Positions 47,337-57,504 are shown, numbered from the stretch's first letter. The stretch: DNA of 64,000 nucleotides from an uncultured Synechococcus sp. (GCA_913057985.1 CAJXPL010000016.1:1-64000), one strand, 5' to 3'. Program-made: numbers and translations. Notes: generated by a model from the sequence alone, not told the origin.

Positions 47337-48640
47337 CCGCCCGAGCGCACCTGATGGCCGATGTCTCGACGGTAGGTGATTCCGGCGTAATCCAGCTGAT
47401 TGAGGCCGTTGTAGGCCCCGGCAAAGGCGGCATCGAAGTCATCGCCCTGGGCGACGACGGCCAGCACCCGGCCCCCTGCGGTGAGCAGTTCGCCTGAGCT
47501 GTCGCGGCGGGTGCCGGCATGGAACAGCTGATGGTTGGGGCTGGGGGCGAGGTCGATGCGAATCGCATCGCCTTTGCGGGGAGCCTCCGGGTAGCCCTCG
47601 GCGGCCGCCACAACGCAGGCACTGCAGCGTTCGGCGATGCTCAGCTGCGGGGCCAGATCGAGGCGTCCCAGGGCACAGGCCTGCAGCACGGCGCCGAGCT
47701 CAGGGCCGAGCAGGGGCATCAAGGTCTGGCATTCGGGATCGCCGAAGCGACAGTTGAACTCAATCACCTGGGGGCCATCGGCCGTGATCATCAGGCCGGC
47801 GTAGATCACACCGCGGTAATCGATGCCCCGTTGGCGCAGGGCCTTCAAGGTGGGCTCGAGCACGATGCGGCGCACCTCCTCGAGGCCCTCGGCATTTAGA
47901 AGCGGGGCGGGGGCATAGGCGCCCATGCCGCCGGTGTTGGGTCCGCGATCACCGTCCTTGAGCCGTTTGTGGTCCTGCGCCGGGGGCAACAGCACCATCC
48001 GCTCCCCATCGCAGAGGGCGAACACCGACACTTCAGGGCCCTCCATCCGCTCCTCCAGCACCAGCTGGGAGCCGGCGGCACCGAAACGCCCTTCAAAGGC
48101 TTCGCGGATGGCGGTTTCCGATTCCTCCACGCTGTCCGCCACCGTGACGCCCTTGCCGGCGGCCAAGCCATCGGCTTTGACCACCAGAGGCCGTTGCACC
48201 TCCTGCAACACCGCCAGGGCCTCGGCTTCACTGGTCACCGCCCAGTGGCCAGCGGTGGGGACCCCCGCCTCCTGCATCAGCTGCTTGGCCCAGGCTTTGC
48301 TCGCCTCCAGTTGGGCCCCCTCCGCTCCCGGGCCGAACACGGCAAAGCCCGCATCGCGCAGGGCATCGGCAACACCAGCGGCCAGCGGCGCTTCCGGACC
48401 CACCACCACCAGGTCGACGCCGTTCTGCTGGCACAGCGCGATCAACCCAGCGCTGTCGGTTTCGCCCACCGCCATGGCGCTGCCTTCCGTGCCGCCGTTG
48501 CCAGGGGTGATCCAGACCGTGTCCAGGCCCGGACAACGGCCCAGGGCCCAGGCCAGGGCCTGTTCCCTGCCGCCGCCACCGACGACGAGGGTTCGTTGGA
48601 GGGCGGGCAGCGTAGTGGGACGGGTGGACGACATGGCCAT
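47333..48640 (-). CDS. purD: phosphoribosylamine--glycine ligase
   Basis: GAR synthetase, the second step of purine synthesis. About 435 residues. TLVVGGGGREQALAWALG is the N-domain start, KADGLAAGKGVTVADS and PNTGGMGAYAPAPL the ATP-grasp region, and VIEFNCRFGDPECQTLMPLL (in parts) the metal-binding motif. The ATG at 48640 is taken (MAMSST); the next at 48634 is equally possible. It overlaps nblS by four bases (ATGA) and so drives or couples translation of this kinase. purC lies in the divergent transcript to the right. Confidence 0.95.
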   Translation of the reverse strand: MAMSSTRPTTLPALQRTLVVGGGGREQALAWALGRCPGLDTVWITPGNGGTEGSAMAVGETDSAGLIALCQQNGVDLVVVGPEAPLAAGVADALRDAGFAVFGPGAEGAQLEASKAWAKQLMQEAGVPTAGHWAVTSEAEALAVLQEVQRPLVVKADGLAAGKGVTVADSVEESETAIREAFEGRFGAAGSQLVLEERMEGPEVSVFALCDGERMVLLPPAQDHKRLKDGDRGPNTGGMGAYAPAPLLNAEGLEEVRRIVLEPTLKALRQRGIDYRGVIYAGLMITADGPQVIEFNCRFGDPECQTLMPLLGPELGAVLQACALGRLDLAPQLSIAERCSACVVAAAEGYPEAPRKGDAIRIDLAPSPNHQLFHAGTRRDSSGELLTAGGRVLAVVAQGDDFDAAFAGAYNGLNQLDYAGITYRRDIGHQVRSGG

Positions 48641-48698
48641 GGTTGCGGGAGGAACGGTTTGGGCCTCGTAGGTTTTCCTTTGTAGACCGCAGCCCGCC

Positions 48699-49607
48699 AT
48701 GGGGACTCCCCTTTTCCCCTTCACCCTCACCCTTCTGGCTGCTGTCACGGCAGCCCCGGATCCGCAGGTGATGCGCGAGGAACGCTTTCAGAGCGTTCTC
48801 GCTGAGATGGATCTGGCCGCGGCGGAGCAGGCTTGTCTCAACCCCCGCATCGCCAACTCCGACGGCCGTCGCCAGGCCTTGCGTGATCGGCTGCTTGAGC
48901 TGCATCCGGTGATCGATTCGTTGGAGCTGGTGCTGGCGAACGCCGAAGCCCTGATGAGCTGCGGTGCCCCCGAAGCTGCAGCCGTGGTGCTCAACCGCTA
49001 CACCCCCCGCGTTGGCGATGAACGGCGTCAGTGGTTGTTGTTGCGCTGGCGTGCTGCTGCAGCGGCCCTGGATCACCGCCAGGCGGCTTTGGCGCTGCGC
49101 CGTTTGGTGGATGGCAATCTGAAGGCCCTGGATGCGCCTCTGTTCCCTGGAAAGCCGTTGTCGGATCAGGGCAATGGGCTCGATCAGTTGGCTTTGCATG
49201 AAGCGGCTCTGGGCCACAACGCTGTGGCTGTAGAGCTGCAGCTGTTGGGCGATCTGACGGGCGTTCAGGGGGCGAAACGACTGGCGCGGGCGGCGCAATG
49301 GTTCGATGCCGATCAGTTCGAGCAGGCCGATCAGCTGCTGGAAACCGCCTTGGACCAAGCCGCGGCAGCGGAGGCCTGGGGACTGGCCATGGACCTGCTG
49401 CACCAACAGCTGCACCTGCAGTTGGCGGCTGGGGGCGATGGCGCGCGGCCGCGGCAGCGGATCCAACGGCTGGCCACTGTTCTCAATGACCGTTATGCGC
49501 TCCAGAAACTGCAGCCGGAGGCCGAACCCGATCCCCTGCTGCGTTCACCGCGGGATCCAGGAGGCCATGCTGATGTAAGACCATCAGCCGTTGCACCGTC
49601 GCCATGA
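48699..49607 (+). CDS. helical-repeat protein with N-terminal signal, function unknown
   Basis: 302 residues. A short hydrophobic start ([19 protein letters not shown]) may be a signal peptide. The rest is all-helical and Ala/Leu-rich with TPR-like units ([60 protein letters not shown], each part of a repeat). I cannot name the family. The last four bases (ATGA) overlap purC, so it may be co-transcribed with purC, and it diverges from purD. The C-terminal 25 residues are Pro-rich and poorly ordered. Confidence 0.74.
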   Translation: MGTPLFPFTLTLLAAVTAAPDPQVMREERFQSVLAEMDLAAAEQACLNPRIANSDGRRQALRDRLLELHPVIDSLELVLANAEALMSCGAPEAAAVVLNRYTPRVGDERRQWLLLRWRAAAAALDHRQAALALRRLVDGNLKALDAPLFPGKPLSDQGNGLDQLALHEAALGHNAVAVELQLLGDLTGVQGAKRLARAAQWFDADQFEQADQLLETALDQAAAAEAWGLAMDLLHQQLHLQLAAGGDGARPRQRIQRLATVLNDRYALQKLQPEAEPDPLLRSPRDPGGHADVRPSAVAPSP

Positions 49608-50356
49608 CGCCCGATCACGGAGAGCTGCTTTACGAAGGCAAGGCCAAGCGGGTGTTCGCCAGCACGGATCCCGACCGGGTGCTGGTGGAGTTCAAGAACG
49701 ACGCCACCGCCTTCAATGCCCAGAAGAAAGCCCAGCTGGACGACAAAGGTCGGCTGAACTGCCAGATCTCAGCACGCCTGTTCGAGCTGCTGGAGCGTGA
49801 GGGGGTGCCGACCCATTACTGCGGTCTGGCCGGGGAGACCTGGATGCTGGTGCGTCGGGTGGTGATCATTCCCCTTGAGGTGGTGCTGCGCAACATCGCC
49901 ACCGGGTCGCTGTGCCGTCAGACGCCGATTGCGGAGGGCACAGCCATCGAACCCGCCCTGCTGGATCTCTATTACAAGGACGATTCCCTGGGCGATCCGC
50001 TGCTCACTGAGGCGCGCGTGCAGCTGCTTGGTGTGGCAGACCCAGCACGACTGTCAGCGATTGAACAATTGGCCCGCCGGGTGAATGCCGTGCTCCTGCC
50101 GTTCTTTGAGGGGCTTGATCTGCAACTGGTGGATTTCAAGCTGGAGTTGGGGCTGGCTGCGGACGGAACACTCCTGCTCGCCGATGAGATCAGCCCTGAT
50201 ACCTGCAGGCTCTGGGATCGCCGCAGCAGCAATGCCGAGGACCGGATTTTGGACAAGGACCGTTTCCGCAAGGATCTCGGTGGGGTGATGGAGGCCTACG
50301 GGGAGGTCCTTAAACGGGTCCAAGGCAGCTGCCCCAACCCCCGCAACTGCCTGTAA
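49604..50356 (+). CDS. purC: SAICAR synthetase
   Basis: Ligates aspartate to CAIR in purine synthesis. 250 residues. [20 protein letters not shown] is the signature start, [19 protein letters not shown] and [14 protein letters not shown] the ATP and Mg sites, and [14 protein letters not shown] the PurC signature 2. The ATG at 49604 overlaps the upstream gene by four bases. bamA follows after 43 bases without a terminator, so the purC transcript may continue into it. Confidence 0.97.
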   Translation: MTPDHGELLYEGKAKRVFASTDPDRVLVEFKNDATAFNAQKKAQLDDKGRLNCQISARLFELLEREGVPTHYCGLAGETWMLVRRVVIIPLEVVLRNIATGSLCRQTPIAEGTAIEPALLDLYYKDDSLGDPLLTEARVQLLGVADPARLSAIEQLARRVNAVLLPFFEGLDLQLVDFKLELGLAADGTLLLADEISPDTCRLWDRRSSNAEDRILDKDRFRKDLGGVMEAYGEVLKRVQGSCPNPRNCL

Positions 50357-50399
50357 GGTCGGCGCACCTGTTTGTGGCCTCGGCCCAGCCTGCGTCTCG

Positions 50400-52598
50400 A
50401 TGACCCGCCGTTCGTCCCGCCGCTCCTCGGTTGCTGTTCGTGGCACGGTTCTGGGTCTGATGCTGGGGATCCCCCTGGTGGCTCCACCGGTGATGGCTCA
50501 GGAGGCCATGCCAGTGAATCCAGCTGCTGAGGCTGAAGAGGTTGTTGGTGGAAACACCGCTATCGAAAACACCCTGGTGGAACAGCCCCGGGTGCTGATC
50601 TCCGAGGTGCTGATTGAGGGCATCGAGGGCCACCCGGAAGAGGAACGTCTTCAGATCTCCACCTACGACGCCATGCAGGTGCGTCCGGGGATGCGTGTGA
50701 CCCGCGAGGAGCTGCAGAACGACCTGAATGGCATTCAGGCCACAGGCTGGTTCTCGGATGTGCGGATCGTTCCTCAGAACGGACCGCTCGGGGTTCAAGT
50801 GGTTGTTCAGGTGCAGCCCTTCCCTCCGCTGAGTTCCGTGGAGATCAACGGTGATGAGGAAAATCTCCTCTCGGATGAGCTGATTGAGGAGACGTTTGCC
50901 TCCGATTACGGCCGCACGCTGAACCTCAACGATCTGCAGCAGCGGATGAAGGCCCTGCAGACCTCCGTGGCCGGTCAGGGCTATTCCCTGGCGCGGGTGT
51001 CCGGTCCGGAACGGGTCAGCCCTGAGGGTGTGGTCACGCTGAAACTGCTGCAGGGCAGTGTGTCTGGCGTTGAAGTCAAATTCCTCACCAAAGAGGGGGA
51101 TGACACCGATGAGAACGGCAATCCCATCCGCGGCAAGACCAAGGAATGGGTGATCACCCGGGAGGTCTCGATTCAGCCCGGCGATCCGTTCAACCGCAAC
51201 CAGCTCGAGCGGGACATCAAACGGCTCTACGCCACCCAGCTGTTCAGTGATGTCAAGGTGACCCTGCGGCCTGTACCCCAGGAGCCTGGCGATGTTGTGA
51301 TCGTGCTTGGCATCGTCGAGCAGTCCACCGGCCAGCTCTCCGGCGGTCTCGGCTACAGCCAAAGCCAGGGTGTGTTTGGCCAGTTGCAGTTGCAGGAAAG
51401 CAATTTGTTCGGCCGCGCCTGGAATCTGGGCACCAACATCACCTACGGCCAATATGGCGGACTGGCCAACCTCAACTTCACGGATCCCTGGATTTACGGC
51501 GACCAGCACCGCACGCGCTTCAGCACATCGGTGTTCTTGAGCCAGCAGGTGCCCCAGGTCTTCCAAAGCGAAGACAACGGCAACATCCGCACGGCGAAGG
51601 ACTACGCCGACAACGGCTCCAACAAGGCCTATGAGACAGGTCGTAAATACGGGTTCACCGATGGAGACAAGGCTCCAGGAGAGGTCAACAAGGCCGACAG
51701 TGAGTACCCCAACCGCAGCTGGTTCGACTACGAGGGCGACACCGTGGTGCTGCGCAAGGTTGGCGGCAACTTCTCCTTCTCCCGCCCCCTGAACGGTGGT
51801 GATCCGTACAAGGACAGCAAGTGGAATGTTCTGGCTGGGATGTCCTTCGCGGAAGTGCGGCCGATCAACTTTGCTGGTGATACGAGGCCCTATGGCATCT
51901 CCAATAAAAACTTGCGCAAGGGCAAGGTCAACAACGACGACGTCATCTGTGTGTCGTACAACTGCGCCGACACCAACAGCTTGATGGGGGTTCGTTTCGC
52001 CACCACCTACAACAATTTCAACAACCCACGCAATCCCACCAGCGGCAACTTCTTCACCGCTGGCACCGAGCAGTTCATCGGCGTCAACAACGACTCCCCC
52101 ACCTTCAACCGGCTGAGGGCGAGTTACACCCAGTTCTTCCCCGTGGACTGGCTGAAGATCCACAAGGGTTGCCGTCCTAAAGCCGGTGAGCAGGCTGATT
52201 GCCCCCAGGCCATCGGTGTGCAGATCAAAGGTGGCGCGATCATGGGCGAAGCGCCTCCCTACGAAGCGTTCTGCATGGGTGGATCCAACTCGATTCGCGG
52301 CTGGTACGACTGCGATATGGCGGTGTCCAAGGCCTTCAGCGAACTCACAATCGAGTACCGCTTCCCGTTGATCAGCATCCTCTCCGGCGAGGTGTTCATG
52401 GATGCCGGCACCGATTTCGGTACCCAAAAGGATGTGCCCGGCAAGCCAGGTTTGCTGCTGGGTAAGGACGGTTCCGGTGTCTCCCTGGGAACCGGTGTGA
52501 TCGTGACCACGCCGGTCGGCCCGATCCGCGTTGAGGTGGCCACCAAAGACTTCACCTCCGATTACCGCTTCAACCTGGGCGTGGGCTGGAAGTTCTAG
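50400..52598 (+). CDS. bamA: outer-membrane assembly protein BamA / Omp85 (Toc75 relative)
   Basis: A 732-residue outer-membrane beta-barrel that inserts other barrel proteins. The signal peptide is about 1-33 (LGLMLGIPLVAPPVMAQEA). Three POTRA domains, typical of cyanobacteria, are visible: RVLISEVLIEGIEGH, PLSSVEINGDEENLLSDEL and EWVITREVSIQPGDPFNRN. The barrel starts around VEQSTGQLSGGLGYSQSQG. GGSNSIRGWYDCDMA contains the L6 RGW/Y motif region. The last residue is Phe (GVGWKF), the usual export signal of barrels. lpxC starts inside its stop codon (TAGTG), so lipid A synthesis and barrel insertion are made from one message. Confidence 0.95.
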   Translation: MTRRSSRRSSVAVRGTVLGLMLGIPLVAPPVMAQEAMPVNPAAEAEEVVGGNTAIENTLVEQPRVLISEVLIEGIEGHPEEERLQISTYDAMQVRPGMRVTREELQNDLNGIQATGWFSDVRIVPQNGPLGVQVVVQVQPFPPLSSVEINGDEENLLSDELIEETFASDYGRTLNLNDLQQRMKALQTSVAGQGYSLARVSGPERVSPEGVVTLKLLQGSVSGVEVKFLTKEGDDTDENGNPIRGKTKEWVITREVSIQPGDPFNRNQLERDIKRLYATQLFSDVKVTLRPVPQEPGDVVIVLGIVEQSTGQLSGGLGYSQSQGVFGQLQLQESNLFGRAWNLGTNITYGQYGGLANLNFTDPWIYGDQHRTRFSTSVFLSQQVPQVFQSEDNGNIRTAKDYADNGSNKAYETGRKYGFTDGDKAPGEVNKADSEYPNRSWFDYEGDTVVLRKVGGNFSFSRPLNGGDPYKDSKWNVLAGMSFAEVRPINFAGDTRPYGISNKNLRKGKVNNDDVICVSYNCADTNSLMGVRFATTYNNFNNPRNPTSGNFFTAGTEQFIGVNNDSPTFNRLRASYTQFFPVDWLKIHKGCRPKAGEQADCPQAIGVQIKGGAIMGEAPPYEAFCMGGSNSIRGWYDCDMAVSKAFSELTIEYRFPLISILSGEVFMDAGTDFGTQKDVPGKPGLLLGKDGSGVSLGTGVIVTTPVGPIRVEVATKDFTSDYRFNLGVGWKF

Positions 52599-53425
52599 TG
52601 ACCAGCTGGCCTCAGGACTACTCCGCTGCCTGGACACTGGCGGCGGAGACATCACGATCTGGCGTTGGCCTCCACAGTGGAGCTGAAGCCACGGTGGAGC
52701 TTCGGCCGACGGATCAGCCGGGGTTCCACATGCGTTTGCCGGGGATGGAGCGGCCGATCCAGCTGCGGCCGGATCAGGTGCGCGACAGCCAGCTATGCAC
52801 CACCTTGGATCTGGGTTCCAGCAAGGTGGCCACCGTCGAACATCTTCTGGCGGCCCTGGCCGGTTGTGGACTGAGTCACGTGGAGATCGTGCTCGATGGC
52901 CACGAAGTCCCTCTGCTGGATGGCTCGGCCCTGGGCTGGGTGGAAGCGATCGCTGCGGCTGGTTTGGTCCCGGCGGCTACCCCGCGGCCGGCTGCACCGC
53001 GGCTGGAGCAACCGCTGCTGCGCACCCGCGGCAACAGTGTGATCACCGCCACTCCGTCCGATCGTTTTGGCGTTGTGGGGATCATCGATTTCCCGCAGGC
53101 GGCCATCGGGCGACAGCAATTTGCCCTGAAGCTCACCCCCCAACGCTTTGTTGATGAGATTGCTCCGGCACGCACCTTCGGTTTCCGGGAGCAGGTGGAG
53201 CAGCTGCGCGCTGCAGGATTGATCCAGGGCGGAGCCCTGGACAATGCCCTGGTCTGTGACGGTGATCAGTGGATGAATCCACCGCTGCGGTTCGAGGATG
53301 AACCAGTGCGCCATAAGCTCTTGGACCTAATCGGCGACCTGGCCCTCGTCGGTTTTCCCCAGGCACAGGTTCTTGTGTACAAGGGGTCCCATGGTCTTCA
53401 CACCGATCTCGCAGCCGCTTTGTGA
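52598..53425 (+). CDS. lpxC: UDP-3-O-acyl-N-acetylglucosamine deacetylase
   Basis: A zinc enzyme for the first committed step of lipid A synthesis. 275 residues. [18 protein letters not shown] and [17 protein letters not shown] hold the first zinc His (EHLLAAL). [17 protein letters not shown], then NALVCD and [14 protein letters not shown] hold the HKxxD motif with further zinc ligands and the catalytic base. It starts with GTG at 52598, overlapping the bamA TAG by one base. fabZ overlaps at its end by GTGA. Confidence 0.96.
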   Translation: MTSWPQDYSAAWTLAAETSRSGVGLHSGAEATVELRPTDQPGFHMRLPGMERPIQLRPDQVRDSQLCTTLDLGSSKVATVEHLLAALAGCGLSHVEIVLDGHEVPLLDGSALGWVEAIAAAGLVPAATPRPAAPRLEQPLLRTRGNSVITATPSDRFGVVGIIDFPQAAIGRQQFALKLTPQRFVDEIAPARTFGFREQVEQLRAAGLIQGGALDNALVCDGDQWMNPPLRFEDEPVRHKLLDLIGDLALVGFPQAQVLVYKGSHGLHTDLAAAL

Positions 53426-53877
53426 CTGAATCCACCACCCCAGATGTCGTGCTGACCAGCGAGCAGATCGCCGGTCTGCTTCCGCACCGTTACCCCTTCG
53501 CGCTGGTGGATCGGGTCATCGCCCATGTGCCCGGGGTTTCGGCCACGGCGATCAAGAACGTGACCATGAACGAGCCCCAGTTCCAGGGGCATTTCCCCGA
53601 GCGTCCGCTGATGCCGGGGGTGCTGATTGTCGAGGCGATGGCGCAGGTGGGTGGTCTGATCGTCACCCAGATGCCCGATCTGCCCAAGGGTCTGTTCGTT
53701 TTTGCCGGCATCGACGGGGTACGCTTCCGGCGCCCTGTGGTTCCCGGAGATCAGCTGGTGATCCGTTGTGAACTGCTCAGTCTCAAGCGCAAACGCTTCG
53801 GCAAGGTCAAGGCTGAGGCCACGGTGGATGGCGATCTGGCCTGCTCCGGCGAATTGATGTTCTCCCTGGTGGACTGA
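53422..53877 (+). CDS. fabZ: 3-hydroxyacyl-ACP dehydratase
   Basis: Dehydrates 3-hydroxyacyl-ACP in fatty acid elongation; its position in lpx operons balances 3-hydroxy chains between lipid A and membranes. 151 residues, a hot-dog fold. [14 protein letters not shown] is the family start, and [19 protein letters not shown] contains the catalytic His and Glu. It starts with GTG at 53422 (GTGA overlap with lpxC). lpxA begins five bases after its stop. Confidence 0.96.
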   Translation: MTESTTPDVVLTSEQIAGLLPHRYPFALVDRVIAHVPGVSATAIKNVTMNEPQFQGHFPERPLMPGVLIVEAMAQVGGLIVTQMPDLPKGLFVFAGIDGVRFRRPVVPGDQLVIRCELLSLKRKRFGKVKAEATVDGDLACSGELMFSLVD

Positions 53878-53882
53878 GCGGG

Positions 53883-54707
53883 ATGTCGCAGCAAACGACG
53901 TCACAGCAGATCCACCCCACGGCGGTGGTGGACCCGAAGGCCGAGCTGGCCGCCGGCGTGGTGATCGGCCCCGGTGCGGTGGTCGGCCCCGAGGTGGTGA
54001 TCGGGGAGAACACCTGGATCGGTCCCCATGCCGTCCTGGACGGTCGGCTGACCCTGGGCCGTGACAACAAGGTGTACCCCGGCGCCTGCCTTGGTCTTCC
54101 GCCACAGGATCTCAAGTACCGCGGTGCCAACACCGAGGTGTTGATCGGTGATGGAAACACGCTGCGGGAATGCGTGACGATCAATCGCGCCACCGAAGAA
54201 GGCGAGGTGACCCGCATCGGCAATGGCAACCTGCTGATGGCCTACTGCCATCTGGGCCACAACTGCGATCTGGGCAACAACATCGTGATGTCCAACGCCA
54301 TTCAGGTGGCGGGTCACGTGGTGATCGAAGACCGTGCGGTGGTGGGTGGCTGTCTGGGCATTCACCAGTTCGTTCACATCGGCGGGATGGCGATGGTGGG
54401 CGGCATGACCCGTGTCGACCGGGATGTGCCCCCCTATTGCTTGGTGGAAGGGCATCCGGGCCGGGTGCGGGGGTTGAACCGCGTCGGCCTGCGGCGCAGT
54501 GGCCTGGCTGCCAATCATGACGGCGCTGAACTCAAGCAGCTGCAGGACATCTGGACCCTGATGTATCGCTCTGACCTGGTGATTGCTGACGCGCTTCAGC
54601 AGGCCCGCAGCCAGCCCTTGCTGCCGGCGGCTGAGCACTTCTGCCGGTTCCTGGAAGCCTCCACCGGCCAGGGCCGACGGGGGCCGATGCCGGTGCAGGG
54701 CCGCTGA
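53883..54707 (+). CDS. lpxA: UDP-N-acetylglucosamine acyltransferase
   Basis: Adds 3-hydroxyacyl to UDP-GlcNAc, the first step of lipid A. 274 residues. A left-handed beta-helix of hexapeptide repeats ([20 protein letters not shown] onward) includes [16 protein letters not shown] with the catalytic His. [20 protein letters not shown] and a helical C-terminus follow ([12 protein letters not shown]). The ATG at 53883 comes five bases after fabZ; lpxB overlaps at the end by TGATG. Confidence 0.96.
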   Translation: MSQQTTSQQIHPTAVVDPKAELAAGVVIGPGAVVGPEVVIGENTWIGPHAVLDGRLTLGRDNKVYPGACLGLPPQDLKYRGANTEVLIGDGNTLRECVTINRATEEGEVTRIGNGNLLMAYCHLGHNCDLGNNIVMSNAIQVAGHVVIEDRAVVGGCLGIHQFVHIGGMAMVGGMTRVDRDVPPYCLVEGHPGRVRGLNRVGLRRSGLAANHDGAELKQLQDIWTLMYRSDLVIADALQQARSQPLLPAAEHFCRFLEASTGQGRRGPMPVQGR

Positions 54708-55888
54708 TGGTTCGGCTGCTGATCAGCACCGGGGAGGTTTCCGGTGATCTGCAGGGCAGCCTGTTGATTCGCGCCTTGCGGTTGGAGGCGGAACGACGGG
54801 GGCTTGAGCTGGAGCTGCTGGCCCTGGGTGGCCCGCGTATGGAAGCGGCGGGTGCGGTGTTGATCGCCGACACCGCGCCGATGGGAGCCATCGGCCTGTG
54901 GGAGGCCGTTCCGTTGATTCTTCCCACGCTGCGGCTGCAGGCCCGGGTGGATGCGCTTTTGGAGGAACAGCCCCTTGATGGGGTGGTGCTGATCGACTAC
55001 GTCGGGGCCAATGTGCGCTTGGGCACACGCCTGCGGCGCCAGCAGCCTGAGCTGCCGATCACGTATTACATCGCCCCCCAGGAGTGGGCCTGGCGCTTTG
55101 GCGATGGCAGCACCACCCGTCTGCTGGACTTCACCGACAGGATCCTGGCGATTTTCCCGGCGGAGGCCGAGTTTTATGCCTCCCGCGGTGCGGATGTGAG
55201 CTGGGTGGGTCATCCGTTGCTGGACAGCTTCCAGAACCTGCCCGATCGCGCCAGCTCCCGTCGCCAACTGGGTCTGGATCCTGAGGCCCCGGTGCTGTTG
55301 CTGCTGCCGGCCTCGCGGTCCCAGGAGCTGCGCTATCTGATGCCACCTTTGGCCCAGGCGGCTGCTTTTTTGCAGCAACGCCACCCCGATCTTCAGGTGC
55401 TTCTGCCCGCTGGGCTTGCGGCGTTCGAAGCGCCCCTGGCTGCGGCGCTGCAGGAGGCCGGGGTCCGTAACGGACGGGTGATTCCCGCCGCTGAAGCGGA
55501 TGGGCTGAAGACCACCTTCTGTGCGGCGGCGGATCTTGCCTTGGGCAAATCCGGCACGGTGAATCTGGAACTGGCCCTGCAAGGGGTTCCCCAGGTGGTG
55601 GGTTACCGCGTCAGCCGACTCACGGCCTGGGTTGCCCGGCATGTGCTGCGGTTCCAAGTAGACCACATTTCGCCGGTGAATCTGTTGCTCAAGCAGCGCT
55701 TGGTGCCGGAACTGCTGCAGGACGAACTCACGGCTGAAGCCCTGGTGGAGAGGTCGCTCCCCCTGCTGACGGCGACACCGGAGCGGCAGGCCATGCTGGA
55801 TGGCTACGAGCAACTGCGGGCCACCCTGGGAGCTCCTGGTGTGACCGAGCGGGCGGCCAAGGCCATCTTTGATCAGGTGATCGGATGA
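54707..55888 (+). CDS. lpxB: lipid-A-disaccharide synthase
   Basis: A glycosyltransferase that joins two acylated glucosamines. 393 residues. [18 protein letters not shown] is the conserved start (STGEVSGD), [13 protein letters not shown] a family-typical motif (SPxxWAW), and [15 protein letters not shown] and [16 protein letters not shown] the nucleotide-binding half. The ATG at 54707 overlaps lpxA (TGATG), and msrA overlaps its end by ATGA. lpxD is not in the window; later lpx genes are usually missing in picocyanobacteria. Confidence 0.96.
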   Translation: MVRLLISTGEVSGDLQGSLLIRALRLEAERRGLELELLALGGPRMEAAGAVLIADTAPMGAIGLWEAVPLILPTLRLQARVDALLEEQPLDGVVLIDYVGANVRLGTRLRRQQPELPITYYIAPQEWAWRFGDGSTTRLLDFTDRILAIFPAEAEFYASRGADVSWVGHPLLDSFQNLPDRASSRRQLGLDPEAPVLLLLPASRSQELRYLMPPLAQAAAFLQQRHPDLQVLLPAGLAAFEAPLAAALQEAGVRNGRVIPAAEADGLKTTFCAAADLALGKSGTVNLELALQGVPQVVGYRVSRLTAWVARHVLRFQVDHISPVNLLLKQRLVPELLQDELTAEALVERSLPLLTATPERQAMLDGYEQLRATLGAPGVTERAAKAIFDQVIG

Positions 55889-56508
55889 AACGAACGCTGC
55901 TGCTGCTGGTCACCTGCTTGATGCTGCTCAGCTGGCCCCAGCGCGCCATGGCAGAGCTGCAGACGGCCGTCTTTGCCGGTGGCTGTTTCTGGTGCCTGGA
56001 GCACGACCTTGAGGATCTGCCGGGGGTGCGTGATGCCGTGAGCGGTTACAGCGGCGGGCAGCTGGAGCGCCCCACCTACCGGCAGGTGAGCAGTGAGACC
56101 ACTGGGCATCAGGAAGCTGTGCAGGTGCGTTTTGATCCGGATCAGATCAGTTATGCGGAGCTGCTGCGCAGCTACTGGCGCAATGTGGATCCCCTCGATG
56201 GCGGCGGACAGTTCTGCGACCGCGGCGATTCCTACCGGCCGGTGATCTTCACGGCCAATGCCGATCAGGCTGAGGCTGCTGAGGCCAGTGCGCAGGCGGC
56301 GGCCAGCGAGCTCGGACAACCGCTCTCTGCCTTGAAGGTGGAGCTCAGGCAGGCGGCTCGCTTCTGGCCGGCCGAGGGCTACCACCAGAACTATGCGGAG
56401 AACAACGCCGTCAAATACAACTTCTATCGGTTCAGCTGCGGTCGTGACCGCAGGCTCGACAGCGTCTGGGGCGACAACGCTCGCTCCGGTAACGCCTGGG
56501 GGAAGTGA
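55885..56508 (+). CDS. msrA: peptide methionine-S-sulfoxide reductase, secreted form
   Basis: Repairs oxidised methionine. 207 residues. [20 protein letters not shown] has the catalytic GCFW (Cys34), and [34 protein letters not shown] and GDSYRPVIF are MsrA blocks. Residues 1-23 ([19 protein letters not shown] then MAE) form a clear signal peptide with AMA cleavage, so the protein acts in the periplasm or lumen, unlike cytosolic MsrA. It overlaps lpxB by four bases (ATGA), which ties it to envelope synthesis. Its TGA lies in the left arm of a hairpin. Confidence 0.93.
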   Translation: MKRTLLLLVTCLMLLSWPQRAMAELQTAVFAGGCFWCLEHDLEDLPGVRDAVSGYSGGQLERPTYRQVSSETTGHQEAVQVRFDPDQISYAELLRSYWRNVDPLDGGGQFCDRGDSYRPVIFTANADQAEAAEASAQAAASELGQPLSALKVELRQAARFWPAEGYHQNYAENNAVKYNFYRFSCGRDRRLDSVWGDNARSGNAWGK

Positions 56509-56524
56509 AGCTGCCGCAGCTTCA
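56506..56524. terminator. hairpin shared by two convergent stop codons
   Basis: TGAAGCTG-CCG-CAGCTTCA is a perfect 8-base-pair stem with a 3-base loop. The left arm starts with the msrA TGA; the right arm ends with TCA, the stop of the small minus-strand frame at 56522-56635. No strong T run follows, so termination is possible but not certain. Confidence 0.6.
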
Positions 56525-56635
56525 TTCCTCTGCTGAGCGCCCCCGGATGCGCGCACGGTCGCTCAGCCAGATGATCACCCGCGTGATCGCCCACGCGATG
56601 GCGACGCCCAACAGGATCGAGAGCAGCGACTCCAC
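56522..56635 (-). CDS. possible 37-residue membrane peptide
   Basis: A frame of 37 codons starting GTG at 56635. One membrane helix (LLSILLGVAIAWAITRVIIWL, in parts) is followed by a basic tail SDRARIRGRSAEE. Composition is convincing for a small inner-membrane protein, but the frame is short, starts with GTG and has no strong ribosome-binding site. It lies 84 bases downstream of the 50-residue gene on the same strand and could be read from the same transcript. Confidence 0.4.
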   Translation of the reverse strand: MESLLSILLGVAIAWAITRVIIWLSDRARIRGRSAEE

Positions 56636-56719
56636 AGCACAGCACTTGAGGACATCGGCAGTTGCCGGATGCTCCTCAATATGCCGATCTGAGCAAGGAA
56701 TGCGTGGGGACTGTTGCGA

Positions 56720-56872
56720 TCAGTCGCTTGCTTTGGCGTCCTTGTCCTTCTCTTTTGCTGGCTGTGTTGTGGCCTGAGGCTTGGATGCTGCCTTGCAGGC
56801 CAGGGAGGCTTCCAGGCGCTGCAGCTGCGCTTCGCGCAGGGCATCGGAAATGCTGAGAGTGCGGTCAGTCAT
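56720..56872 (-). CDS. small hypothetical protein (50 residues)
   Basis: Starts MTDRTLSISDALREAQLQRL at an ATG (56872-56870). A helix (residues 7-27) is followed by an Ala/Lys/Asp-rich disordered tail (KPQATTQPAKEKDKDAK). It has no known domain. The well-formed helix and clear ATG favour a real gene, but no ribosome-binding site stands out. Confidence 0.5.
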   Translation of the reverse strand: MTDRTLSISDALREAQLQRLEASLACKAASKPQATTQPAKEKDKDAKASD

Positions 56873-57092
56873 CGATTGGCGTTCTCGACGGCGGCAGGCT
56901 CAGGGCCTTGTGCGATCGAAAGGGGGCCTACGGGTCTGAACCCAGACGCCCATGGGTCAACGTCCAGGGAGCAAAACTGCTTACGTCAGTGTCTGGCAAC
57001 ACGTCTGTGCTTCAACGCCAGCGCGATTGATGGCTTGCCAAACCCGCATCGCCATAGCTATGAGTACAGGCGTACTGATTTGCGGGTGGCTC

Positions 57093-57383
57093 ATGTCGGT
57101 TGATCACGGTGATCTCGCGGTGAAGGCTGAGGCTCCCTTTCTCCACGTCCGCCCAGGGCACTTTGTGATCGTTGCTGGAGACCAGCTCGATCAAGGGGAT
57201 TGGTGGATGGGGCAGGTGATCTTCTGTGAGGGAAGCGCTCGTCATCCCAGGCTTCCGTCTTTGTTCCAGGTGGCTGATGTGGATACGGGCGTCATCAAAT
57301 GGATCAATGCCGACGCGGTTTCGGATGTGATCTGGTCGATGGATGGGTGGCCCGCCAGTGCGCCTGCTTCTTCGGGGTGTTGA
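57093..57383 (+). CDS. DUF3104-family protein
   Basis: A 96-residue protein of a family almost confined to marine picocyanobacteria. HFVIVAGDQLDQGDWWMGQV, then IFCEGSARHPRLPSLFQVAD and VDTGVIKWINADAVSDVI are the typical blocks. It looks like a small SH3-like beta-barrel. The ATG at 57093 gives MSVDHGDLAVK; an ATG at 57060 adds 11 residues. The function of the family is unknown. Confidence 0.82.
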   Translation: MSVDHGDLAVKAEAPFLHVRPGHFVIVAGDQLDQGDWWMGQVIFCEGSARHPRLPSLFQVADVDTGVIKWINADAVSDVIWSMDGWPASAPASSGC

Positions 57384-57477
57384 TCGAGCAGGGTTGTTGA
57401 TCGAGTAGGGGTCTTGATCAAGGGGCGGCGTGTGTTCGCGCGAACGGCGCCGGCTTGACGGCTGTCCTAAAAGTAGT

Positions 57478-57495
57478 TTGTAGCAATCGCTACAA
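57478..57495. promoter_or_regulatory. short palindrome upstream of DUF4278 gene
   Basis: TTGTAGC-AATC-GCTACAA is a perfect 7-base-pair inverted repeat 80 bases before the DUF4278 start. It could be an operator or part of a leader structure. The ...AAAAGTAGTTTG before and AAAACG after extend the symmetry imperfectly. Confidence 0.5.
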
Positions 57496-57504
57496 AACGT
57501 TCAC

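Noticed and set aside
50310-52655. A frame of 781 codons on the minus strand opposite bamA
   Set aside because: It mirrors the bamA reading frame, has no recognisable domain and runs through both gene ends. The opposite strand is open because of codon bias at high GC.
56575-56844. An 89-codon minus-strand frame
   Set aside because: It overlaps the better small frames at 56522-56635 and 56720-56872 in another phase and has Ser/Arg/Pro-rich noise composition.
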